A DNA stretch of 64,000 nucleotides. Source: Chloroflexota bacterium (GTDB lineage: Bacteria > Chloroflexota > Chloroflexia > Thermomicrobiales > UBA6265). The position numbers and the translations under genes are program-made. This document shows positions 1-9,037 of the stretch, in pieces (within the stretch, counting starts at the first letter, position 1; every line of letters starts with the position of its first letter). Below the pieces are notes generated by a model, which worked only from the letters and a program-made list of their open reading frames with translations, was not told the origin of the DNA and did not search any database. The stretch lies in assembly GCA_023389575.1 (NCBI GenBank), contig JAEWEG010000066.1:1-64000 (forward strand). The letters run 5' to 3'.

Positions 1-73
1 CGATGACTCCCCGGTGCTCACTTGTTAAGGTGCTGTGGGATACATGTTGACTCTCGTCCGCTCCCACAATTTT

Positions 74-120
74 GCCCTCGTTTCCCGAGGGCTCACGAAT
101 AGTAGTGCCCTTTCCGGGCA
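74..120. terminator. Two tandem short hairpins
   Basis: GCCCTCG (74-80) pairs with CGAGGGC (86-92), and TGCCC (106-110) pairs with GGGCA (116-120). Both loops read TTTCC. They probably end a gene lying to the left of the window; neither is followed by a clear T-run. No coding region is supported in bases 1-285. Confidence 0.4.
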
Positions 121-201
121 GTGTCAAGGAAATCCGTGAAGCAATTTCACAATGTCTTCACGACCGCCCAAATTCACCCCGGCTACCTCCTGTCGTGGGC
201 A

Positions 202-230
202 TTCACCGAATCCGCCCGGCTTCATATAAT
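202..230 (+). promoter_or_regulatory. Sigma-70-type promoter of the C26 amidotransferase gene
   Basis: TTCACC (202-207), a 17-base spacer, then a perfect TATAAT (225-230). The predicted transcript start near 237 lies upstream of the GTG at 286 and downstream of the longer open frame's start at 121, which supports the shorter protein. Confidence 0.65.
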
Positions 231-285
231 GCCCCGGCGGGAAGCGCGTTTTGCTCTTCCCTACACCAACGAAAAGGATCGACGA

Positions 286-1017
286 GTGAAGCCACTAATC
301 GGCATTACCCCTTCACCCTCCAGCGACGAGATGGGCCACGGCACCTTCTACCGGTACGCCCTCTCCCGGACCTACGTGGACTCCATCCGCGCGGCCGGCG
401 GCGTCCCGGTCATCCTCCCGACCGACCGGAACGACTTCGATGACATCCTCCCGAGATTGGATGGACTCCTGCTGAGTGGCGGTGGCGACATCGCCCCGGC
501 GCTGTTCAACGACGAAACGGTCCACGAGACTACCTATGGCGTTGACGACGAGCGCGACGCGTTCGAGCTTGGAGCGTTCAGGAGCGCCGCCAGCGCCGAC
601 ATGCCCATCCTGTGCATCTGCCGAGGGATTCAGGTCATGGCCGTGGCCGAAGGTGGGACCCTGTGGCAGGACATCCCGAGCCAGCTCGGCGAACAGGTCG
701 AGCATCGCCAGCAACGAGCCGGCAAGATGCGCGACGACCTGGGCCACGAGGTGAGCGTAACCCAGGGCACGCCGTTGCATGACATCGTGGGAGTTGAGTC
801 GCTGGAGGTGAACTCGTTTCACCACCAGTCGGTGAAGGACCCGGGTTCCACTTTGAAGATCGCCGCGTCCGCCGAGGACGGTGTGATCGAGGCTCTGTAT
901 CACCCTGGTTTACGGTTCGGCCTTGGCGTTCAGTGGCATCCCGAGATGCTCGCGGACCGCCACGCGCATCACGCCGCGATTTTCGCGGCGTTCGTGAACG
1001 CGGCCTCGACCCGGTAG
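286..1017 (+). CDS. Gamma-glutamyl-gamma-aminobutyrate hydrolase-family (peptidase C26) protein
   Basis: A class I glutamine amidotransferase-like hydrolase of 243 residues, the family's usual size. It starts MKPLIGITP, has the nucleophile elbow CICRGIQ with the catalytic Cys, and ends with the QWHPE motif that supplies the His/Glu of the triad. Relatives (PuuD type) cleave gamma-glutamyl amide bonds, for example of gamma-glutamyl-GABA; the substrate here cannot be read from the sequence. The GTG at 286 is chosen because AAAGGA sits 7 bases upstream and a promoter lies at 202-230. The frame stays open back to 121, but that part is not protein-like. The gene stands alone and converges on lon across a shared hairpin. 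Confidence 0.85.
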   Translation: MKPLIGITPSPSSDEMGHGTFYRYALSRTYVDSIRAAGGVPVILPTDRNDFDDILPRLDGLLLSGGGDIAPALFNDETVHETTYGVDDERDAFELGAFRSAASADMPILCICRGIQVMAVAEGGTLWQDIPSQLGEQVEHRQQRAGKMRDDLGHEVSVTQGTPLHDIVGVESLEVNSFHHQSVKDPGSTLKIAASAEDGVIEALYHPGLRFGLGVQWHPEMLADRHAHHAAIFAAFVNAASTR

Positions 1018-1039
1018 GGACCAATCTTCGAAACGACAC

Positions 1040-1067
1040 AAGGCCCGGTTTCAGCGAACCGGGCCTT
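1040..1067. terminator. Bidirectional terminator between the C26 gene and lon
   Basis: A perfect 11-bp stem: AAGGCCCGGTT (1040-1050) and AACCGGGCCTT (1057-1067) around a 6-base loop. It lies between two convergent genes, and its A-start/T-end arms suit termination in both directions. Confidence 0.8.
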
Positions 1068-1094
1068 GATCTTTGCTGCTGGTTTCTGGATGGT

Positions 1095-3683
1095 CTATCC
1101 AGCCAGCGCGGGTTCGAGCGATTCCGTACCCTGAGGCGGCAGAACCTTCTGGCTGTTGTGAAGGTTCCGGCGGTCGGTGAACTCCTCCGGCATCGCCGCG
1201 TCGAGGACGTCATCCATCGTGTCGGCGAGCACGAAGGTGAGTTGGTCCTTCAGCTCGGCCGGGAGATCGTCAAGATCGACCTCGTTCCGCCGGGGCAGGA
1301 CGAATGTTGTCACGCCCGACCGTTGCGCGGCCAGCGCCTTGTTCTTGATGCCGCCAACGGGAAGCACCTGCCCGCGAAGCGTGATCTCGCCCGTCATCGC
1401 GACATCCTCGCGAACCGGCACGCCAGTCAGCAGCGAGGTCAACGCGGTCGTCATCGCCGTGCCCGCCGACGGGCCGTCCTTCGGGATCGCGCCCGCGGGA
1501 ACGTGCAGGTGGATATCCGACTTCGCGAAGAAGTCCGGATCGAGCGCCAGGTCGTCGGCGCGAGATCGCACGAATGAGAGCGCGGCCGACGCCGACTCCT
1601 TCATCACGTCACCAAGTTGGCCGGTGACGGTGAGCGACCCCTTGCCGGGCATCTTGCTGGCCTCGATGAACATGATGTCACCGCCGACCGCGTTGACACC
1701 GACCCCAATCGAAACACCGGCCTGCGCCGTCCTCGCCGCCCGCTCCTCGTAGAAGAAGCGCGGCCGACCAAGGTACTCGCGGATCTGCTCGGGGCCGATC
1801 CTCTCCGGCGTCTCACGTTCCTCGGCGACGATGGTGGCCACCTTTCGCCATGCCGTGCCGATCTCCCGTTCGAGGCCACGAACACCGGCCTCACGCGTGT
1901 AGTGCTGGATGATCTCGACCAGGGCCTCGTCCGAGAACTCAATGTCCCGGCTCGCGAGCCCGTTCGACTTCTTCTGCTTCGGCACCAGATACCGCTTCGC
2001 GATTTGAAGCTTCTCTTCGTCCGTGTAGCCGCTGAGTTCGACGATCTCCATCCGGTCGCGCAGCGCGATCGGAATCGTGTCCAGCATGTTCGCCGTGGCG
2101 ATGAACATCACCTTGGACAGGTCGAACGCGACATCCAGGTAGTGATCGCGGAACGTGTTGTTCTGCTCCGGATCGAGCACCTCCAGCAGCGCCGAAGAGG
2201 GATCGCCCCGCCAGTCGCTTCCCAGCTTGTCCACTTCGTCCAGCACGAACACAGGGTCGTTGGCCCCGGCCCGGCGAATCGCCTGGATGATCCGGCCCGG
2301 CATGGCGCCGACGTAGGTCCGCCGATGCCCGCGGATTTCGGACTCGTCGCGGACGCCGCCAAGCGACATCCGGGTCATCTCGCGGCCAAGCGACCGCGCG
2401 ATCGACTGCGCCAGGCTCGTCTTGCCGACACCCGGAGGGCCGACGAAGCACAGGATCGGCTCCCGGTTTATGACTGGCTCGGCATCCTCGCCAGCGTCAT
2501 CCTGAATCTGCTTGTTCAACTGGCGAACCGCCAGGTACTCGAGCACGCGATCCTTGATCTTGTCGAGCCCGTAGTGGTCCTCATCAAGGACTTCCCGAGT
2601 ACGCGAGATGCTGACCTCGCTCTCGGTGGAGGTATTCCACGGCATCGACGTGAGCCAGTCCAGGTACGTCTTGATCACGCCGTACTCGGCGGCGGCTGCC
2701 GGCAGCTTGGACAATCGGTCCAGCTCCCGGCGGGCTTCCTTCTCGGCCTCTTCCGGCATTCCGGCGGCATCGATCTTCTCCCGAAGTTCCTCAACCTCGG
2801 TTTCCGTCTCGCTGCTCTCGCCAAGTTCCTTCTGGATCGCCTTGAGCTGTTCCCGGAGGAAGTATTCACGCTGCGACTTGCTCAGTTCTTCCTGGACGTC
2901 GGTCTGGATCTTCTTGCCAAGTTCCAGGACGTCGAGTTCCTTGGTGAGGAACGCGTTCAACGACTTGAGCTTGTCCTTGAGCGAGTCGATCTCCAGGAGT
3001 TCCTGTCGTTCGGTCGGTTCCATCCGCAGGTTCGATGCGACCAGGTACACCAGCCGCCGAGCGTCGTCGTCGACATTGAGCGCGGCCGTGACAAGTTCAT
3101 CGGGCAGATGCGGCACGAGGGCCACAAGCCGCTGGAACAGGTCGACGGTATTGCGACCCAGCGCCTGGATCTCCACCGAGTCTTCGACTTCTTCCGGATG
3201 CCGCCGCACGCGGGCAACCAGATACGGCTCCTCCTGGACCACCTCCAGGATTCGCATGCGGTCGATACCCTGCACCGCGAGGCGCATCGAGCCGTCCGGC
3301 ACGCGCATCATCTGGTGGATGCTGGCGATCGAGCCGACTTCCAGGATGTCGTCGGGGCCCGCACCCTCGGCGAGATCGGGATCCTTCTGCATTACCAGCG
3401 CCACGCGCCGATCGTCGGCCATCACGTCATCGATGAGCCGGAGCGACCGGGCCTGGGCGGCCGCGAGCGGCACCAGCGTGGTCGGGAGAACCACCGTGCC
3501 CCTCAGGGGCAGCAGTGGCAGCACTTCCTCATCTGGTCCCGTCTCGTCGTCGGTAGCCACACTTTCCCCATCAGGGATTGATTCTTCTTCCGATGCTTCC
3601 AGGGTGTCCACGGTCTCGTCCAAGGGCTCCTCGTCGTCCACTTCGGGTCTTTCGTCTCGTTCGTTCATCGTATCGTCGGTCAT
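1095..3683 (-). CDS. lon: ATP-dependent Lon protease
   Basis: A cytosolic AAA+ protease of 862 residues that degrades misfolded and regulatory proteins. After an acidic N-terminal stretch of about 50 residues come the LAN substrate-binding domain (about 55-260), a helical region, the AAA+ module with Walker A GPPGVGKT (about residue 415), and the protease domain with the Ser/Lys dyad: Ser in KDGPSAG (about 738) and Lys in GGIKNKAL (about 780). The ATG at 3683 follows AAGGAG and overlaps the hsp20 stop by ATGA, so lon is translationally coupled to the small heat-shock gene. The acidic extension is unusual for Lon but is in frame and has a good ribosome site. Length and motifs are complete. Confidence 0.97.
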   Translation of the reverse strand: MTDDTMNERDERPEVDDEEPLDETVDTLEASEEESIPDGESVATDDETGPDEEVLPLLPLRGTVVLPTTLVPLAAAQARSLRLIDDVMADDRRVALVMQKDPDLAEGAGPDDILEVGSIASIHQMMRVPDGSMRLAVQGIDRMRILEVVQEEPYLVARVRRHPEEVEDSVEIQALGRNTVDLFQRLVALVPHLPDELVTAALNVDDDARRLVYLVASNLRMEPTERQELLEIDSLKDKLKSLNAFLTKELDVLELGKKIQTDVQEELSKSQREYFLREQLKAIQKELGESSETETEVEELREKIDAAGMPEEAEKEARRELDRLSKLPAAAAEYGVIKTYLDWLTSMPWNTSTESEVSISRTREVLDEDHYGLDKIKDRVLEYLAVRQLNKQIQDDAGEDAEPVINREPILCFVGPPGVGKTSLAQSIARSLGREMTRMSLGGVRDESEIRGHRRTYVGAMPGRIIQAIRRAGANDPVFVLDEVDKLGSDWRGDPSSALLEVLDPEQNNTFRDHYLDVAFDLSKVMFIATANMLDTIPIALRDRMEIVELSGYTDEEKLQIAKRYLVPKQKKSNGLASRDIEFSDEALVEIIQHYTREAGVRGLEREIGTAWRKVATIVAEERETPERIGPEQIREYLGRPRFFYEERAARTAQAGVSIGVGVNAVGGDIMFIEASKMPGKGSLTVTGQLGDVMKESASAALSFVRSRADDLALDPDFFAKSDIHLHVPAGAIPKDGPSAGTAMTTALTSLLTGVPVREDVAMTGEITLRGQVLPVGGIKNKALAAQRSGVTTFVLPRRNEVDLDDLPAELKDQLTFVLADTMDDVLDAAMPEEFTDRRNLHNSQKVLPPQGTESLEPALAG

Positions 3684-4150
3684 GCATCACTCCTTGGAGG
3701 CGTTGGTGAGGAACCGGGGTTCGTCGCGATGATCGTGCGCCCCTGAATCCTGGGAAGTTCGATCGTGAGGAATCCGTTCTCGTAGGTGGCCGTGGCGCTG
3801 TCGTTGTCGATCGAGAACGGCACGTACACGTCAGCCGCGAACGCTCCGTAGGCGATGTGGGCTTCGTGGAACGAGCGCTGATCACATGTTGCCGGATCGG
3901 GCCGATTGCCCCGCAGGCTCACGATGTCGCCTTCGATGGTGATCTCGATCGCCTCGCGGTCCATGCCCGCTATTTCCGCCACGATGGTGATCTTGTCTGG
4001 TTGCTCGAACACATCGATCGGGGGACGCCACGCGCCCGTCGATCGGTGGGCGACGGCTCCGGACGGTGATACCAACGCGCGAAGAAGGTCATCCAGCTCG
4101 GATACCTGGCGTCCTCGACCGCGTGGTCGTCCTCGCCTCACTACTATCAT
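3680..4150 (-). CDS. Hsp20/alpha-crystallin small heat-shock protein
   Basis: An ATP-independent holdase of 156 residues. The alpha-crystallin domain spans about residues 45-140, with the typical PPIDVFEQPDKI entry strand and a C-terminal IELPRI segment close to the family's A-x-x-x-NG-x-L consensus (here YENGFLTIELP). ATG at 4150 has GGAG 7 bases upstream; an in-frame GTG at 4156 is possible but worse placed. The gene overlaps lon by 4 bases, joining a holdase and a protease in one transcript, which fits a heat-shock operon. No CIRCE or HAIR-like repeat was found upstream. Confidence 0.92.
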   Translation of the reverse strand: MIVVRRGRPRGRGRQVSELDDLLRALVSPSGAVAHRSTGAWRPPIDVFEQPDKITIVAEIAGMDREAIEITIEGDIVSLRGNRPDPATCDQRSFHEAHIAYGAFAADVYVPFSIDNDSATATYENGFLTIELPRIQGRTIIATNPGSSPTPPRSDA

Positions 4151-4228
4151 GTTCACTCCTTCACATTCGAAATGACTGGACCGCCTGTATTGAGCAGCGC
4201 CGCGTCCAGGTGTTTCCGTACTGCGTTG

Positions 4229-4257
4229 ATTATACCGGGTGGCTTAGTAAGTTGCTA
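4229..4257 (-). promoter_or_regulatory. Possible promoter of hsp20-lon
   Basis: On the minus strand TATAAT (plus-strand ATTATA at 4229-4234) lies about 80 bases before the hsp20 ATG. With a 17-base spacer the -35 position reads TAGCAA, a poor match. The -10 is convincing; the -35 is not, so an alternative sigma factor or an activator is possible. Confidence 0.4.
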
Positions 4258-4290
4258 CGATCCGTATCAGGGATGGTGCTAGCCATAAGT

Positions 4291-5217
4291 CTAGCTGGCG
4301 AGTACCGCCGCCGCCGCGACCATCCAGCTCGTGATGCAGGCAAGGAGCATGCGGTCTCGGATCAGAAGGAGTTCCGGGCTACCGCCCAGGTTGAAGCGAA
4401 GCACCAGAAACAGGTACCGGCAGATCGCCGCGATGACGAATGGCACCGTGACGATCATCGGCAGGCCTCGCCCATATGACGGCACGGCGAAGGCGTAGAG
4501 CGTATACGCCAGGAGCGTCAGCACACCGAGTCCCGCTACCCACACGTCGAGGTTCGCCCGCGCGTAGACCGGAAGCGACGGTCGCCGGGGACCATCTGGC
4601 CTGGCGGGGGTGTTCACCTCCTGGCGGCGCTTGCCCACACCCAGCATGAGCGCCAGCAGCATCGTGCAGACGAAGAGCCAGACCGAGATCGATACGGAAA
4701 CGGCGACCGCTCCGGCGATCGCGCGAAGCACGAAACCAACGGCGATGACCACGATATCGACCACCGCCATCTCCCGAAACCTCAGCGTGTAGGCCACCAT
4801 CAGAAGCGCATAGGCCAGCACCACCAGCGCGACCGCCGGGTTCATCGCGGCGGCGAGGATGAGCCCGAGTCCAAGCAACGTGATCCCCAACCCCAGCGCC
4901 CGTTCCGGTTGGATGGCGCCCGAGGCAATCGGCCGGAGTTGCTTGAGTGGGTGCAGCCGGTCTTCCGCCCGGTCGTGCCAGTCGTTGAACACATACATGG
5001 AACTGCTCACGAGGCAGAAGGCGATGGTCGCGAGCACCGCTCGGAGGACAAGCATTGGGTCGCCAGCGTTGCCACTGAAGACGAGACCGGCGAGAACCAC
5101 TGCGTTCTTCGACCACTGGAGCGGACGCATCAATCGCAGCCAGGCGGGCATGCGTTCCATCGCCCCGTTCATCGGAGCGTGAGTCCCGGCGAAAGCCCCA
5201 ACCGCTCGCGGGAGCAC
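4291..5217 (-). CDS. UbiA-family prenyltransferase (decaprenyl-phosphate phosphoribosyltransferase-like)
   Basis: An integral membrane enzyme of up to 308 residues with about eight or nine hydrophobic helices. The first aspartate-rich motif reads NDWHDRAEDRLHP followed by KQLRPIASG. That arrangement matches the branch of UbiA that transfers phosphoribose to polyprenyl phosphate (DPPR synthase, Rv3806c type) rather than the quinone-ring branch. In mycobacteria the product feeds arabinan synthesis; its role here is unknown. The start used is GTG 5217, 13 bases after the upstream gene's stop. ATG at 5172 or 5160 would also keep all helices. It appears to be co-transcribed with the DUF4015 gene, suggesting an envelope function (inference). 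Confidence 0.8.
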   Translation of the reverse strand: MLPRAVGAFAGTHAPMNGAMERMPAWLRLMRPLQWSKNAVVLAGLVFSGNAGDPMLVLRAVLATIAFCLVSSSMYVFNDWHDRAEDRLHPLKQLRPIASGAIQPERALGLGITLLGLGLILAAAMNPAVALVVLAYALLMVAYTLRFREMAVVDIVVIAVGFVLRAIAGAVAVSVSISVWLFVCTMLLALMLGVGKRRQEVNTPARPDGPRRPSLPVYARANLDVWVAGLGVLTLLAYTLYAFAVPSYGRGLPMIVTVPFVIAAICRYLFLVLRFNLGGSPELLLIRDRMLLACITSWMVAAAAVLAS

Positions 5218-5230
5218 CCCAGGTTCGGTT

Positions 5231-7597
5231 TCACGCTTCGGGGTCTGGTCTGAGCGCCTCGACCGTCACGTTGAATGGATCGCCCCACAGCATCCACCCG
5301 CTCGCCCCGAAATCCTCCGCGGCATCGATCTGGGCGCGCACGTCCGAGGCGTCGTAGTCACGTAGTCCATTGAACCCATAAGAGAAGTCCTGGAGCCACG
5401 GCCGGAACTTCACGGTCGAGCCGGGAACATTGGCCTCGGCTCGTTCAAGGCTTTCGAAGATGGTTTCGTAGGGGTAGTCGTTCGGGTGCCCAGGCGCGGA
5501 CGCGATATTTCCGGTTTCGAAATGCGAGGGGTAGATCATCATGCAGATGAAATCGAGATGCGGCGCGAGCATGCTGAAACGCTGGCCAATGTATTGCTCG
5601 TCATCCACGATGGTGATGAAGCCAAAAAGGTCGGCCGCCAGGTAGGCGCCCGCCGAGTTGATTGCCTCGTGGCTCCGCTTCATGAACTCGGTGATGGCCT
5701 GTTCGCGACTCTCCGCCGTGTACTCCCGTCCGAAGTCGGCGGTGCTGAGGTCGCCGTCGCTGGGGAAGCGCACGTAGTCGTACTGGATCTCGTCGAAGCC
5801 TCGATCCACCAGCTCGACCGCCAGGTCAATGTTTGCGTCCCAGAGCTCCTCGTGATAGGCGCTTACCCAGGCGACTCCGTCGACATTCGTCCAGAGCCCG
5901 CCACCGGTGTCATGGACGGCGAGATCGGGGCGTTCCTGGGCGACGATCGGGTCCTGGAAGACCACCATCCGGGCAATCGCGTAGATGTCATTCTCCGCCA
6001 GCAGTCCGAGGATCTCGTCCAGGTCGTATGCGGGGCGAACCGTGCCCGTGTCGAGGAAGAAATCGACCTCGCTATCGTAAAAGATCACGCCTTCCTTGAC
6101 ATCAATGACGATGGCGTTGATCTCGGTTGTGTTCGCGATGTCGATCAGCGATTGCAGACCATCGGGCGACGTAAGCAAGGCGGAGTTAGCGTAGACTGCC
6201 TTGACCATCTGCCGTTCCAGCCGAACGTCCTGCACCAGGCCCCGCTCGACCGTGGTGGTTGCCGCGACGAAGCCAGGCGCGAGGATCATGACCTCGTCGC
6301 CATTTCGCACCCCGACCAGCGTGAAGGTACCGTCCCCGGCCGAAACAGACGTGGCATCACGGGCCTGGATCACGGCTCCCTGTACCGGCTCGCCATCGTC
6401 GTCGAGGATCACACCCGTGGCGGTGCGCATCGCCAGCGGAAAGCTCATCTCGAGTCGCCCACCGATGTCCTCGGTGATGGTGCCGTACGGCCCACCGTCA
6501 ACGACCACCGAGGCGGTCTCGGGGATGTCCGTGAGCCGATAGGTGCCCGAGGCATCGGTGGATGTGGAGGCAACGGTTTGGCCGGTCTGGTCGAGGATCG
6601 AGATGGTGACGCCCTCGATGGGTTCGCCGGTATCCTCGTCGGTGACCCGTCCGATCAGCGTGCTCGGTCTAAGCATGACCTGTTGCTCGAGAGCGGTGGT
6701 CCGCGTCACCTCGCCGGTTACCGGAATGAAACCATCGGCCTTGACCTCTAGCGTCATCGGGTCGTCCGGCCGATCAAAGGACACTTGTCCATCCTCGGAC
6801 GCGACCATCACCGTGCCGCCCAGAACGACGTTCGCCCCAGGAATTGGTTCGCCGCTCGATGAGTTGAGCACGGTCAGCTCGATGGTCTCTGCCCGGTTTG
6901 ACACGCTCCACAAAACCGTGACGAGTGCCAGCAGCAACGCGACCGGCAGGATCAGGCTGTATTTCCAGTCGAGCCACGGAAGGACATTCCGCATATCGAG
7001 GCGCCGGGGACTGGGTGTCGTTGGCCAGGACGCGTGGCTTGCGGGCACCGGTGGTTCCGGCCAGGACTCCGCCGGTTGGTACTCGTCTTCATCGTCAGAG
7101 ACCGGGGCGGCCGCCTGCTTTTTCCGGGTTTTCGGCACTCCGAGCCGGCGCCGGGATGGCGCGGGCGAGCCCGCTCCGTCGCTCGGCTCTTCCGACCCGG
7201 AGGCGTCCTCGGCGGACCTGTCTGGCTCCTCCTTGGTTTCAGCCTCGGCGGTGTGCGCCGGTTCGGCTTCAGGATGCGCCTCCCGCGAATCGGCCGCCGG
7301 GGTGCTGGAACCAGCATCCGCGCTCTCTGGCACCTCATCTGCCTCCAGCACTGGCTCCGATTCCGCGGGGTCACCGCCAGACGCCGTTTCAGCGGAGTCG
7401 TCTGGGGTGTCCAAGACCAGGTCCGCTGGCTCGGCACGGTCCGCCATTTCCTCGCTGGATTCCGCATCGGTGAGCGGTTCATCGGCGAGCTTGTCGTCTT
7501 CAGGGGTGGACTCCAGGGCATCCGAGTTGGAGTGGTGACCATCCATCTCGTCGGAGTCGTCTGGGGTCGAATCGTCAGGCGGGATTTGGGAAGGCAT
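5231..7597 (-). CDS. Membrane-anchored DUF4015 (glycosyl-hydrolase-like) protein with carboxypeptidase-D-like repeats
   Basis: 788 residues in four parts. Residues 1-200 are a disordered, Asp/Glu/Ser/Pro-rich segment. A single membrane helix follows (about 213-232), then three beta-sandwich repeats of the carboxypeptidase regulatory type (about 238-310, 312-390, 391-462), each with a G-x-V-x-D-x-G-E-P-I signature. The C-terminal 320 residues are a DUF4015 domain, a TIM-barrel family related to GH13, with the motif DEIQYDYVRFPSDG and the ending GWMLWGDP. The acidic N-terminus would be cytoplasmic and the barrel outside. Substrate and activity are not known; a polysaccharide or cell-wall glycan is plausible. 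ATG 7597 follows AGGA. It is the first gene of a pair with the UbiA-type enzyme. Confidence 0.82.
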   Translation of the reverse strand: MPSQIPPDDSTPDDSDEMDGHHSNSDALESTPEDDKLADEPLTDAESSEEMADRAEPADLVLDTPDDSAETASGGDPAESEPVLEADEVPESADAGSSTPAADSREAHPEAEPAHTAEAETKEEPDRSAEDASGSEEPSDGAGSPAPSRRRLGVPKTRKKQAAAPVSDDEDEYQPAESWPEPPVPASHASWPTTPSPRRLDMRNVLPWLDWKYSLILPVALLLALVTVLWSVSNRAETIELTVLNSSSGEPIPGANVVLGGTVMVASEDGQVSFDRPDDPMTLEVKADGFIPVTGEVTRTTALEQQVMLRPSTLIGRVTDEDTGEPIEGVTISILDQTGQTVASTSTDASGTYRLTDIPETASVVVDGGPYGTITEDIGGRLEMSFPLAMRTATGVILDDDGEPVQGAVIQARDATSVSAGDGTFTLVGVRNGDEVMILAPGFVAATTTVERGLVQDVRLERQMVKAVYANSALLTSPDGLQSLIDIANTTEINAIVIDVKEGVIFYDSEVDFFLDTGTVRPAYDLDEILGLLAENDIYAIARMVVFQDPIVAQERPDLAVHDTGGGLWTNVDGVAWVSAYHEELWDANIDLAVELVDRGFDEIQYDYVRFPSDGDLSTADFGREYTAESREQAITEFMKRSHEAINSAGAYLAADLFGFITIVDDEQYIGQRFSMLAPHLDFICMMIYPSHFETGNIASAPGHPNDYPYETIFESLERAEANVPGSTVKFRPWLQDFSYGFNGLRDYDASDVRAQIDAAEDFGASGWMLWGDPFNVTVEALRPDPEA

Positions 7598-7968
7598 GGA
7601 GTCCTGTCAGCGGTTAGGTCGAATCGGGCGTACGAGGTGTTTACCGGTACCACGTTGCCACGAGGGATCGGGAGTGAAGATCGACATCGAGCGAATCCGA
7701 GGCGGTTGATCTACGGGAGAGTATACCTAGCCGGAAGCAGTTGGCTCTCTTTCTGGGCACGCGTCTGGCCGGATTGTGGTCCGATCCCGGTGCGCCGGTC
7801 ATCGGCGACCATCCCCCACCGGCTTAAGCTGCTCCAATGGGCAGCAGAGCCCGCGCCGGGGCGACGGTCTTAATTGACACTGGCGCCGCGCAGACCGGAT
7901 AATCACCATTGCTATTGGTTTTGTGCCAGCGACTTCCACTCCGAGTTGTCGCACTACGGAGCGCCTCG
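7598..7968. other. Divergent intergenic region without a gene
   Basis: 371 bases between the DUF4015 gene and the polyprenyl synthase gene. A TATACT -10 box lies on the minus strand at 7720-7725, about 120 bases before the DUF4015 start, but it has no convincing -35. The plus-strand promoter at 7874-7903 is listed separately. No coding region or structured RNA is recognisable. Confidence 0.5.
7874..7903 (+). promoter_or_regulatory. Sigma-70-type promoter of the polyprenyl synthase gene
   Basis: Perfect TTGACA (7874-7879), 18-base spacer, GATAAT (7898-7903). It sits about 65 bases before the GTG at 7969. Confidence 0.75.
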
Positions 7969-8949
7969 GTGAAGCTGCAGACATTCAACGTATTCGACGC
8001 GATGGCAACCGAGATGGAACTGGTTGACCAAACGGTGAACCGGGCCGCGACCGTCGATTTCCCCATCGTTTCCACCCTCATCAAGGATATCGTCAACGCC
8101 GGCGGGAAGCGAATGCGGCCGCTGTTGCTGCTGCTTGCATCGCGCGCCTTCGGAGGCGATGTCAATCGAGCCGTCACCGCCGCGGCTGGCGTGGAGTTGC
8201 TACACACCGCCTCGCTCGTCCACGACGACAATATCGACCGCGCTTCCCTGCGACGCGGCCAGCCGACGCTCAATACCCAGGTATCGTCCGGCGCCGTGAT
8301 CCTCATCGGCGACTATCTCTTCGCGCAGTCCGCCATCCTCGCCGCCGCGACCAACGACGCGCGCGTGGTGACGATTTTTGCCACATCGCTCGCCGAGATT
8401 TGCGATGGGCAGATCAGGGAGACTCTGGACGCCCATAGGATCACCCAAGACAGATCGGACTACGACCGGCGCATTTACGGCAAGACCGCGGCGCTGTTCG
8501 CGGGGGCGGCCGAGATGGGCGCGGTGATCGGCGGCGCGACTGAACAAGCCGTCTCTGAACTGCGTGGATTCGGATCCGATATGGGCATGGCGTTCCAGGT
8601 GCTCGACGACATCCTGGACCTTCGCGAGGGAACTTCGAACCTGGGTAAGCCGGCTGGGAACGACTTACGCCAGGGCGTGGTGACCCTCCCCACGATGATG
8701 TTCCTCGAAAACGCCAGCGAGGAGTCCAGGACGACTCTCGAACGGGTTGTGACGGGCGATGAAACCGACGACGCGGTAATCGACGGGCTCGTCGAGGAAA
8801 TCAGGAATTCCGGCGCGCTCGAATCGGCCGAGGCCGAGGCCACGATCTACATCGTGAACGCCCAGAAGCGCCTCGACGTGGTGCCCGACAACGAAACTCG
8901 GGGATATTTGCACGACCTGCTGATGCTGACCGTCGATCGGTCGTCCTGA
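7969..8949 (+). CDS. Polyprenyl (isoprenoid) diphosphate synthase
   Basis: A trans-prenyltransferase of 326 residues that condenses isopentenyl diphosphate onto allylic diphosphates. The first aspartate-rich motif is HDDNIDRAS followed by LRRGQPT; the second is FQVLDDILD. Both metal-binding motifs are intact. Chain length cannot be read with certainty; the size fits long-chain (octaprenyl or longer) or GGPP synthases. GTG 7969 is chosen because GGAG lies 8 bases upstream and the promoter is at 7874-7903. With the nearby UbiA-type gene it suggests local lipid-carrier or quinone supply, though the two are on opposite strands. Confidence 0.92.
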   Translation: MKLQTFNVFDAMATEMELVDQTVNRAATVDFPIVSTLIKDIVNAGGKRMRPLLLLLASRAFGGDVNRAVTAAAGVELLHTASLVHDDNIDRASLRRGQPTLNTQVSSGAVILIGDYLFAQSAILAAATNDARVVTIFATSLAEICDGQIRETLDAHRITQDRSDYDRRIYGKTAALFAGAAEMGAVIGGATEQAVSELRGFGSDMGMAFQVLDDILDLREGTSNLGKPAGNDLRQGVVTLPTMMFLENASEESRTTLERVVTGDETDDAVIDGLVEEIRNSGALESAEAEATIYIVNAQKRLDVVPDNETRGYLHDLLMLTVDRSS

Positions 8950-8997
8950 TCGCGAACTCATCCGTCAAATTCTTGAGAATCCTGGCCAAATGGCAAA

Positions 8998-9025
8998 GGG
9001 GAGCGGGGCTGAATGCCCGCTCCCC
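8998..9025. terminator. Bidirectional terminator
   Basis: A perfect 10-bp stem, GGGGAGCGGG (8998-9007) with CCCGCTCCCC (9016-9025) around an 8-base loop, between the convergent polyprenyl synthase and nucleoside hydrolase genes. Confidence 0.75.
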
Positions 9026-9037
9026 TGATTGTGTTCG

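Noticed and set aside
121..285. N-terminal extension of the C26 amidotransferase frame
   Set aside because: A promoter at 202-230 and a ribosome site before GTG 286 place the start inside.
1617..3581. Long plus-strand open frame (654 codons) inside lon
   Set aside because: It is the shadow of lon on the other strand; lon has complete motifs, a ribosome site and a terminator.
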